Positions 36,442-47,900 of a stretch of 64,000 bases of DNA are shown one piece after another. Positions within the stretch are counted from its first letter, which is position 1. Each line of letters opens with the position of its first letter. Source of the stretch: Manduca sexta (lineage: Eukaryota > Arthropoda > Insecta > Lepidoptera > Sphingidae). The translations under genes were made by a program, and so were the position numbers. The stretch spans positions 8,928,001 through 8,992,000 of the forward strand of contig NC_051130.1 of the NCBI RefSeq assembly GCF_014839805.1. The letters run 5' to 3'. The notes beneath the pieces are model-generated. The model had not been told where the DNA came from and searched no databases. It saw nothing but the letters and a program-made list of their open reading frames with translations.

Positions 36442-38918
36442 ATGACAGACACAGAATATAACGAAGGTAAAACTACATTACTAGTATTGTTATTAGTGTT
36501 CGTAGAAATGTTTGTGTAGTGGCGTAAAAACTAATCCAAGTCCTTTCTGCAACATGCTCAATAGCATAATATACCTACGTCAATGCTCAATAGGAGGTTT
36601 GTTGTGCCTGACTGGAGAATGATAAAGGCAGATAGAAGAGTAGCTTTTAGTGAATTGTTTTTTTTTTTTATTTGGGCAATGTTTTACCGCTAAAACAGGC
36701 TATGATTCCAAGAGTATCAGTGAGTTTCATCGCAAAAGTCAGGCCAGCTATGACGAGTATCTGATGGCTATGAGACGAATCCACCACACATTTTCGACAA
36801 GAAGCTCCATTCCTAATGAAATGTTATCTCCGCGAGAGCGCCATAGAAACCGCGATTCCCAGAAAAAAACCACGTGCGTACACCACACATGTTACCTACA
36901 ATAATTTCTTGGTTTCATACTTTTGTATTACAATATAAATTGTCTAAGTCTGTCGATCATTAGAGCTATAATTTTATTTAGAATGGAATGCGTAAAAGGA
37001 ACTTGGAGTACAGTAAAGGAAGCAACAAGGATTGGTATTATTGCTTCCATGGTGCCAGACGAGATCATTTACCAGCACTATGACCATTCTGTTAGAAGAT
37101 ATGAGACCGCTCTTATGTTTATTGATGTCTCTGGTACTGAGATTATATTATTTTTAAATAACCATTTTATTAGAAAGAAGTATATCTATGGAGTCAATGC
37201 TTTCAAATAATTTTCCTGGTAAGATCTTAATATATTCTCTAGTCTCAAAAAAAGAAGTTGGGAGTCCACGACCTTTCGCTTTCAATTTTATGACGACAAG
37301 CATAGGTATGGTGACCATTGCTCTTATTGTGAATATTTTGAAATACTTACCTACCTAAGCAGGTAGGTATTATTTTTTATATTATTTTAAAGGGTTTACA
37401 GAACTATGCGAGGGCTATACGAAAGCAGGTCATGGTGGACCTTCGAAGTTGACACAAGTTCTTAATTCTTACATCGGAGCCATGGTGCAAGAGATACTGA
37501 CTCATAATGGAGACGTTCTCAAATTTTCTGGCGATGCCTTCCTATCTATGTGGAAGAAGACACCTAGGCTGACGATGCAAGACGTTGTTCACACTGCTAT
37601 AGATTGTGGATTGATAATTCAAAAGAATTACGGAAGTTATCGTACAGACGTTGGTGTTAAACTTAAGGGTTGGTTCTGAAATATTATTGTAGTAAATCAA
37701 AGGTGGATCAGGTCTTATGAAAAAATTCTAGTCGAGCTGGCTCATAAGTTATAAATGCTATAAGCATAAGTCGTAACTAGCTATAGCTTAATGCTTTCAG
37801 CGTCGGTATTGGCGTTAAACACTCGCTTTCCAAGTTAAAGCCTACCCGCAATTAATTTTAAGGACATAATTTACTAAAATAGGTACTTACCTAGTATTTC
37901 ATAAAAAATAGTAAATAGATGAAGAGAAGAAATTTAATCTTTGCCATGTTAATCCGACAGTAAAAATAGCTATATCAGCTGGAGTGTCACATTTCTCTAT
38001 AATTGGTGGTGAGAATATAACTCAAATGCATTATGTGATCGTCGGCCAGCCTGTATGGGACGTGAAGATGGCTGAATACATGAGTAACGCCGGGGACGTG
38101 CTAACGTCGGCCAGTGCGTGGATCTACGTCAATGAAGCAGAGTACTGCACCCATCCTTGTGGCGATGGGAGACATACAAAGGTTGTACGACTATAAAATG
38201 TTATAATTTTTATGGTCAAGTTAGATGTTATTGGCCTTCACCTGTAAAAATGCTATTTTCAATGCATCGGCGGCATACTTATATTGCGGTTCAGAGAGGT
38301 TCCGGGTTCGATTCCTGTCTTCGGATAAAGAAGAGACATTTGGATGTTTTATTCAGTATCCGCTTGGCGCGGCGCGGCGTCCTGTTTCCTTCATCAGGCC
38401 ATAATATGTTGGACTTAGTATATATTCTGAACGGAATTATCAGGCCAAATAAATTAACTAAAAAGAATAGATGGACCTATTGTGCTATATAAAACCGCAT
38501 TGCAAATATAATGTTCTAGGTTCTAGGAGTTGGTGCGACATGGAAAAGAGTCGAAAGATTACAGAGTTCAATAAGAGGTACTTAGAACATTTCATTCGTG
38601 GCCAAATTATTAAGTACTAGGTGGATAATATTATTATTTATGCACTGGTTGTTATTGTTATCAAAATTATTTAGTTTCTTACTTTGGACCAGTAGATAAA
38701 AATGTCATGTGTAGTGTAGGTACTTATTAGACATTAAAAGATGTAACTACATAGGTATTTAGAAATTATAATAATACATATCTCTCATTGGATAATAAAT
38801 ATTTCTCATTCCCTCAAACGTACCAATATTGCAGAGACAGAGTCTCCCAGCTTCTCAAAAAGTACACCTAGATCCGACGACGAGATTGTTAGCGAAATTA
38901 ATTATAGGGAATTTTCAC
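36442..38918 (+). other. sAC exons 1-7: N-terminus and cyclase domain C1
   Basis: Exons 36442-36466, 36699-36873, 36982-37133, 37393-37668, 37961-38181, 38520-38577, 38835-38918. Exons 3-5 carry C1. The metal-binding aspartates are in MFIDVSG|FTELCEGYTKAG and VLKFSGDAFLSMW, and VKIAISAGVSHFSIIGG keeps the Lys that contacts substrate in human sAC. In QPVWDVKMAEYM, the Arg that human sAC uses for bicarbonate (VDDVRLAQ) is replaced by Lys. Exons 6-7 encode a variable linker to C2. Confidence 0.85.
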
Positions 38919-41900
38919 GTAAGAGCCAAATTACTTTACTATGATATATAAATATTTATTTAAGTTTCAATTTCACGATTGTATGACTCAATCGCCTGAT
39001 GGATAAGTCACACCAGTCTGTAAACAGCACCAAATACACACGTAACTATGAATAACAAAGTAGGCATATAATACATTCCTCATCTTGATTCCTCCTCACA
39101 GGAACCATTTACCTGCTGTTGCGTTTCCTGTAGGCAGCGGCTTTGCTGTGTCTCTGGTATTGCATAAATATGGACTTATGTTAGGCGGACTGCTTGTTCG
39201 TTTGCCTACTTGGGCATTAAAAAAAATTGTTTTTGAGTAGATTCGTTCTTAGCATGAATTAAGTTCAAATTAGTACAACTTATTCTCAGTGAGGCCAGCA
39301 GTTATAGCAGCGATGCGCAGTTCATGGTGGCCTGGTCTAAGGCGGTTCATGGTGACCCCAGTTTTACGTGCAGTAGACAACGACGAACCTATGGATTTCT
39401 TGACAGAAGTGCGCCGTGTCGTCGTAGTCTTTCTGAATATTATCACCAAAACTGTCACAGAAAGCGTACTTATTGGTGTGGTTAATGATGCTTATAAATG
39501 TGTTTCTAGGTTAGTGGTTTTAATGAAATAAATAAATCACTTCAATCGTTAGATATTCTCGAATTTTCACCCCCATGTCCTTGATATTTAAGGGGAATAG
39601 TTTGGAGAATTGTTAAATTATAAATTCTAATTACTCATCGCTTACTCATCGAGATAATCGTAAAAGATTTCTTTTAGGTTACTTTTTTGAAGCACTCAAA
39701 AATTTGCTAGATCAACATAATCTCCCAATCTTTAATTTGGTATCTCGTGATGTGCCACATAAATAATTCCGCGGTTCCATTTGATAGCATTCACCAATCT
39801 TATCACTGATGATCTCGAGTTTCGAATTGGGACTGATATATTTTTAATTAAATTAGCGTGACGTCAGAATCGGGCGGGCTAGTGAACAAAGTGTCAATGT
39901 TCGACAAGGACATGATGTTTCTCGTGGTGTTCGGTTTAAGAGGGCTTAAACACGAGGACGAAGCTCAGAAAGCGCTGCAGTGCGCCTTCCAGTTGAAAGA
40001 AAACTTGAATGATAGGAACATTACTACTGTGTCTATTGGCGTCACTTCGGGTTAGATATTATTGCCGATATTTAATTTTCCTAGTATCCCTATATCATGA
40101 TTCTTAATAATCAACGTGCGGTTGGTTGAAAAATAATTTTAGTATGTGGTACGAAATTTAAAATTGCTAATTCTGAAACTGGGAAAGCGATTATGGACGC
40201 CAGTTTGTTTTTGTGTAAGTATAAGTACCTACTTATATCTATCAATTGTTATGGATTAAAAATTATGGCATCCTTGACTTGGCGGGTTCCCAGAGGTCCT
40301 AGAATCCTTTGCCAGACAATACTTTGGGTTTCTAGTGCAATTTGCGCGACAATCTCCCAGAGAGGGAATGAGGGAGACTTTACCAAAGGCGACCGCTCGC
40401 AATAACTAAACGAAATTCTTATTACAACATGCTTAAAGAACTATTCCTTAGTTTAAGTTAGTGAGATTTGGCTAAGATTTTAAATACTACTCAATTAACT
40501 TCATAAAAACTAGGATCTTAATCGAAATTATTCACTAATGTCTAGGTACAACTTACTGCGGTGTAGTGGGGCATGTGCTTCGTCGTGAATACACTGTCAT
40601 CGGACCTGCTGTGAACAAAGTAATAAATCAAGCATTCATTAAACAATTGCGTAGAACCATATAGTAAAAGTTAACTTTCAGCCCCGTTCGACCGGTGTGA
40701 TATCCTTTTCCCACTATAAAAGTCCGAAGGCCCATATTGTACTTACCTCGTACCTTAAAAAAATTGGGCATAGGTACTGTTGAGAAAAGTCTATTAAGAT
40801 ACCAATTTTTTTTAAGTTTTTCAGCAGTTTATACTTGGTATTTAGTACGCTAAAGAATATTGAAACATACTATCACATTTATTCACGGTAATAGAAAATC
40901 TATCGTCTAACAGTATTGCGATTTTTAAACTATAATCTTTACAGGCAGCGCGGTTAATGATCTCTTATCCCAACAAAGTGACTTGTGACAAAGAGACGTT
41001 TCTTAGAAGCAAACTTGAACAAGAATTCTTCAGGCTTATGGAAGCGAAGCCTTTGAAAGGAATTGCTAAACCTGGCCCTATTTACGAGTTTAATTTAACG
41101 GGGTTGGTTGGTTTTTCACACAAACTGTATTGGAGTAGATGAGCTTTTTTTTAACAAAATATACCTACTTATGTAGTGATAAGGAAGTCGCTCTTCACAA
41201 TATTATAAGCGTTGTTTTGGCATATAACAGTCTACTTACCATAAGGTGTAGTGGGTCAATTTGTAAGTAAATAAAAAACTTAAAAACATACGTTTGCAGT
41301 AAGCTTGGGTTTTAATATAAGTTGTATCATCAGATGGCCAGAGCGCTTGAGCATATACCGCCACCCGCTCCTAGGCCGTAACGAAGAGCTACGCAAATAC
41401 AAAGCAACTCTACACAATGCAATAGAACAGCAGCACCAAGTATTCACGCGGTATCGCGATCATAAATATGGCATGGCCTTTCTTGTGAGTCATTTATCCA
41501 TTTTACTGGTGTATTCTTTGGTAGTGGTAGCTACTTATTACCTTCTTGATGCACTCTTGATGCGTTCTTGATGCACTCTTGATGCCTTCTTAATGATGGT
41601 AGTAGTAGATATGTAAACTGTAGATCGTACCTACTTCGTAGTATACATTTCTGCTTGTAACTTTTTGTGTTCTGAGTTTCTCGGATTAGTTCTCGGCTGG
41701 GCATTTCTTGGTGTTTTTCTATAATGATTTGCTCATGTTTAAATAATTTAGATTCCGTAGGTATAGACAGCAAATTTATTACTCAACCATGTACCCTACA
41801 TTAGTGTGGAGTAAAAAAAAAGTTTTACAAAGTTAAGATACCGTTCAATGTTTTGTTAATTTTTAATTATGTCCAGGGTCCAAAGTTAGTAGGAAAGCGA

Positions 41901-44900
41901 CGTTTGGTAGAAGAATGCATGCATATAACACCAAACTTTTTACGTGTAGAGAAAGTCGTGTTGACGGAGTCCGAGAAGGTTATTTATGTTTTAATTTAGT
42001 TTATTAAACGTCGATTATCTGCAATTGGCGGGTACAACACATTCGCACGTTATGTGTAGTGTATGTGAATAAACTAATATAGGACCGCAATGCTCAAGGC
42101 TCAACAAAGTAAAAAAAAATACAATATTTTGTGGAATCTATGTATCTGCCCTTTAATCTATACTATTATATAAAGCTGAAGAGTTTGTTTGTTTGTTTGT
42201 TTGTTTGTTTGTTTGAACGCGCTAATCTCAGGAACTACCAGTCCAAATTGAAAAATTCTTTTTGCGTTGGATAGCCCTTTGTTCGTGGAGTGCTATAGGC
42301 TATATATCATCACGCTATACCCAATAGGAGCGGGGCAGTAATGGCTAATCTCAGGAACTACCGGTCCAAACTGAAAAATTCTTTTTGTGTTGGATAGCCC
42401 TTTGTTCGTGGAGTGCTATAGGCTATATATCATCACGCTATGACCAATAGGAGCGGAGCAGTAATGACTAATCTCAGGAACTACCGGTTCGAACTGAAAA
42501 ATTCTTTTTGTGTTGGATAGCTCTTTATTAGTGTAGCGCTATAGGCTATATATCATCACGCTATGACCAATAGGAGCGGAGCAGTAATGACTAATCTCAG
42601 GAACTACCGGTTCGAACTGAAAAATTCTTTTTGTGTTGGATAGCTCTTTATTAGTGTAGTGCTATAGGCTATATATCATCACGCTATGACCAATAGGAGC
42701 GGAGTAGTAATGGCTAATCTCAGGAACTACCGGTTCAAACTGAAAAAATATTTTTGTGTTGGATAGTTCTTTGTTCGTGGAGTACTATGGGGTATATATC
42801 ATCACGCTATGACCAATAGGAGCGGAGCAGTAATGGCTAATCTCAGGAACTATCAGATCGAACTGAAAAAAATATTTTTGTGTTGGGTAGCACTTTGTTC
42901 CTGGAGTGCTATAGGCTATATATCATCACGCTATGACTAATCGGAGCGGAGCAGTAATGAAACATGTTGCAAAAACGGGGAAAAATTATTAGTTTTGAGA
43001 GCTTCCGTTGCGTGCGCTGCGTAAACGATTAAAGTTATGCAACAATGATATATGACGGGATTATTCCTCTTAAAAATTTCTAAAAAATATATTATAAAAC
43101 AAAGTCCTCCGCTGCATCTGTCTGCCTGAACGTGTTAAACTCAAAAACTACCCAACGTATTAAGATGAAATTTGGTATGGAGACAGTTTGAGAGGCTCCC
43201 GGGAAACTACTACTTTTATAACGGAAAACTTTAGCCTGAAAAACTTTATAACGCGGGCGGAGCCGCGGGCAAAAGCTAGTTATATTATAAACTTAGATGA
43301 TTTACTTATTATAATCTATCTATCTATACAGATACCTAAGAATATGAAACTTTTTAACAATTGTGTAAAATTGTATTGTTGTGAGTGTTGTGAACGGGCC
43401 GGCCTTAGTTAATCGACCGATTTCTAATTAAGTTAATACAAGATTTTCAAAAGTTTTATAATTTGACTACATCATTAAAAATTTAATATTATTTGATTCG
43501 ATGAATGATGTATTGTTTTTAGGTTCCTTACAAATTGTTTCGTTTAATACTAACCAAAGCGTTTCCTGGAGGGAATTCACGATCCGGGAGAGAATATTAC
43601 GAGAACAGGATAAGATATAAGTATGCGTGTACATAATTTACTTTCTTAATAGTATGTTATAATGCAAATTCGGGTTAAGGTTTAATATAGGGCATGACAC
43701 GCAATACCTTTATTTATTTTCCAGTATTGACGTAACCTCTGCGAGTCCTTTACAAATATACGCAATCAATATGATATTTGACTGTCGTTTCCCGTTGCCG
43801 GAGAATTATCAATATTCTGGCGACATTCTTAATGAATTTTCTGTAAAGAATATTATTAAAGAAATCTGCAAAAATGTAAGCCACGACATGCTATATTTAA
43901 AGTAATAAACTACTATTTTATTTTAGGTAATATTTTGTGTAGGCACGTACTATTTATTTATTTCCTCCAGTTTAACTAAGCATTCATTTGAAACGATGTG
44001 TCCCTAGAACGGAATCCTGTAGGTACTAGATATTTCAATGCCTAACTAGGTAGATACTTGGTTACTTAGACCTGTTTTCTCTAGCGATCCTCATTGCCCG
44101 ACAACTAAATATTCAGCTCTATAGCGTATGTATTAATTGAATAAATGCTTGTTTCGCAACATCATAGTAAAGCTACTCCTCGAATATATTAAGAAAAAGC
44201 CAAATAAATAAATTACACTGTCGCTTATGCTGTCTGTAACTTCCAACATTTACATGAATATTATAAAACAGACCCTAAATTCGTTGTGTTTCTACTCGTT
44301 TGTAGAATTTTACAAGTCTCTGGGTGTGTGTGGTGGAGGAGGCCCAACACGCTGACAACGAGTCGTGGCGTATTTTGATTCTGCTCTTAGAAACCAAAAC
44401 TATATTCTTATTAATGACAATCACAGATGCAGAGACGTTGTCGCGTAAGTGTGTTAAATATCTTAAAGATCTTATGCATTTTAAGGTAGATTAAGGCCAG
44501 TAGAATTTTATAATTTATTATAGAAACCATTTGTTGTGTAGATATATACCAAAGATATAGATCTTTAAAAACTTAAAAATTACGCCAGATTTTAAACAAC
44601 AAAACCTAAGTAGATAATATACTTCTTCCTATTAATTCTTTAATACCGTTTGTAGAACAAAAAATAAAATGCATTGCAGTATACCTGGGAAAAATATGTT
44701 ATCTTCATGTGTTTTCGCAGCGACAGCAAACAGCTGCCTCGCAAGCAACATGATCGTTAAAATCCCGTTGGGCGGCATCGACAGGTTTTACCACGCGGCT
44801 TTAGCTTGCCAATTACTAGACGTGCAAGCAATACCTGCGGATCTAGAGAAGTATACATCACTTTTGTAACGTGCGAGTTTTGGCGGCAGTAGTTTTAAAC

Positions 44901-47900
44901 AGTGCGCGCCTTTTGCGTTATACGCAATCCCCCGCGTCGTTAGCTTTGTTGATTGGCCGAAGCCGCTCCGACGTGCGGTGTGCGTGTCGAATCGCGAGAG
45001 GCGTCGGGTTTACGCGAAGTTAGCCGACAACGATATCTACCCTCGGGCTTACGGACTCCCGAACGCCAACAATCCTCTTGTTATTCTTTTGATTATGATT
45101 GTGTTTAAATGTTTAGAACACAAACAGGTATTTCTATACTTTTTAAATTACCGCCATAGTTCATCCATTAATTGGTACGTACCTACTTCATTGGTATCTT
45201 CAACACAGCCTGGAAACCCAGAGCTAAGAATGAAATACAGAAAAAAGGAAACGATTCATTATGAGGTAAATACTCCCATACACCTGTGGACCCGGTTTAA
45301 AGTTTGTTTCAAAAGGAGGTGGCAGCTAAAACCGTGGATGTTAGATCGTCCCTCTTTGTAGGCGATAAAATAAATTCTTATTTTATGCTTCAGTAATATT
45401 ATTCTTATAGGTCATTAAACAACTTTACGAATCGCTGATTTCCAGTCAGGTATAAAATAAATTCCAAGACGATATTTTGATAAAAAATGGCGTTACGATG
45501 AAGAATATTGCCTTTTCTCACTCTCTCAACTTCACTAATTGTACAGATATTTAATTAAGTAGGTAAGTACCTACTTATAAAAACTCACCAGGGTGATAGA
45601 AAGCGCAAGCGGAGGCATGCCTGGATGGATCCAAAACTTCGTGATATCGTTGGTGCAGCACGGTGCCTTGTCTGTGGTCACTGTGTCGCGAAACGAAGCC
45701 ATAGAGTCTAGAGCCGTGATGCCCTCTCTAGCGTTGTTGCAGAGAGCGGACTGTGATATCAACCCTTTGTGCGATGACCCGCTCATGAGGAGACCTAGTT
45801 ACCAGGTTATATAAGTGAAGATATTGTAGACTAGCTTTGGACCGCGGTTCCGCTTCCTTTGAGGCTCTTTTCTAGAATAATGTATGTAAAAAAATTGTTT
45901 TCTGGCCAAAACTTTAAATAGTAGGTACTCAATCCCACTTTTCTGCTTGTAGGCTGAAGAGACTTACTACTTCTTACCCATAGCTATAGGTTCTATAAAA
46001 TAAATCTGCACCGCTAGAGGCTTCTGTAAACAATCATGATGCTTTGAATAATATCGAACAAGAAGCACATTTCAACTTGCATTAATACGAATCGACAATA
46101 TCCAAATTTAACGCAGTGTCATTTAATTTTATAATAAAATTAAATTATATTACTGTGAATGTTGCAGAGCATTTACAGTATAATAAGTGTAAGTGTGATG
46201 AGTAGACAAGAAAGCATGTACACCATCCAAGATACAGAAACAGTGCAAATGGCGGTACTAGACGATTCATACAACTTTGACGACATAAAAGTTGACATGA
46301 CTATGGATGGTAATTTTGTTTGTTTAGCTAAATCTACAGAGAAATAACGAGAGTTGGAGATCAGTATCTAAATATTCAGTTTGTAGAAGAATTTTATAAA
46401 GAGTTTAGTCGAAATTGTAGAAGAATATAGAATCCTGAAAAGAATAGAAACATAAATAATTAGATACAGCTATAACTATTTGATAGCTAAAATGATAGTG
46501 ATGAAACATCCTAGAATTTACTTACTTACATTTTTATATCTACTTAGGTTTACACATACATTCAAAAACATTAACGACTTCTAAAATAATCCTAATTAAG
46601 AGATATTAAATTTGTTTTAAGCCTAATTATACGATTGTAGCAATAATATTAAAAACTTACGACTCTTTAACACCATTTGAGAAGATGCTCTTGAAATGCG
46701 GTTCTGTGCTCGGAGACGTGTTTTCTAGAAGAATGCTGCTTCATTTATTGCAAAGTGATTCCCCGAGGAAGGTGGCTGAAGGTAGCACATTTCCTTATTA
46801 TTTCATAAATGCTTCTTTTTCCTTTGTATTACACGCCAAAATCGTCACCAGGAGGGACGAATTATGTATTCAATAGTGAAACTTCCCCCCTCCCACAAAC
46901 CCAAAGTGTTAACCACAAATAACTATAACTGTAGTTATAAATATTCGAAAATAAATTCATCTTTTGTAAAATCGCCGAAAATAAAAGCGGCGATAGCCTA
47001 GTTGGGTGTGGAACGGACTGCCGAGACGAATGTCCGCAGGTTCAAATCCCAAGGGCACACACCTCTGACTTTTTTAAAAAAAAACCATGTGTGTATTCTT
47101 TGTGAATCTTTCGTTCGCTTTAACGGTGAAGGAAACCTGCACATCTGAGAAGTTCTCTATTAGGAATTTCGAAGGTGTGTGGGGTCTACCAATCCGCACT
47201 AGGCCAACGTGGTGGACTAAGGCCTAATCCCTTTCAGTAGTAGGGGAGGCCCGTGCTCAGCAGTGGGCAAGTATATAATACAGGGCTGATATTATTATTA
47301 TATATATTATTTGTAAAATCATTAGATAAAAAAACGTCTACGCTACGATTCTATTAATATAACTTTTGCGATTTGATAATAATATAGCGTAGACGTATTT
47401 TAAGTCTGTAAAAGCCCATACCCACCACTAGTGTTGAAGTGGCAAAAAGGCAAAGGAAGTATTTTTTATCAGAGCCAGCAGGCGCCTCTAGAAGTCGCAC
47501 CAAATAAATTGTTTCACGGTTGGCTCTAACACCTTTCAAAGTAAAATTGAAATTAGCAATTTAATAAGGTTTTCTTTGAATATAAGCTGTGGCTAAACTG
47601 TTTGCGATACGAGTCCTGGAATGCGAAGGCGGTGATTTCACAAGAGACACATCTTTGGTGTTAGTTCACCCAGCGCCTGCCTTACCGGCGACAACCAAAC
47701 CACCATATTGTGCGTGTCTAGGAACCAGGCAACCACGTGAGTTTCTGTGACTGAAAAGTAATTATATTACCTATTATAGTGGAGGCCTACCTTAATAAGA
47801 TCTGAAATTAGACTAATGGTCAGATATAAATTAAAATAAGGTTCAGATTAATCGAAACAAGATTGAAACATAGATAGCAAGTTCACGAGTTTCTTTTTTG

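Larger units (their letters stand above)
41979..43522. other. sAC intron 13 with Helitron sequence
   Basis: This 1.5-kb intron is mostly occupied by Helitron-related DNA (about 42160-43280), which includes a 6 x 123-bp tandem array and a terminal GC hairpin with CTAGT. Confidence 0.75.
41334..45805 (+). other. sAC exons 12-18: NTPase (AAA/STAND-like) region
   Basis: Exons 41334-41484, 41877-41978, 43523-43620, 43725-43875, 44306-44444, 44721-44850, 45592-45805. Exon 12 starts the region with SIYRHPLLGRNEELRKYK. Exon 13 holds the P-loop position as GPKLVGKRR, with Arg where Ser/Thr is expected. Exon 16 holds a Walker-B-like VCVVEEAQHADNESW, equivalent to human FIIDEAQFVDSTSW. Exon 18 has SGGMPGWIQNFVISLV, comparable to the human GIPFYCEELL segment. 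Confidence 0.82.

Noticed and set aside
42223..42960. CRISPR-like array
   Set aside because: Whole 123-bp units repeat without distinct spacers, and the genome is eukaryotic; it is a minisatellite in a Helitron.
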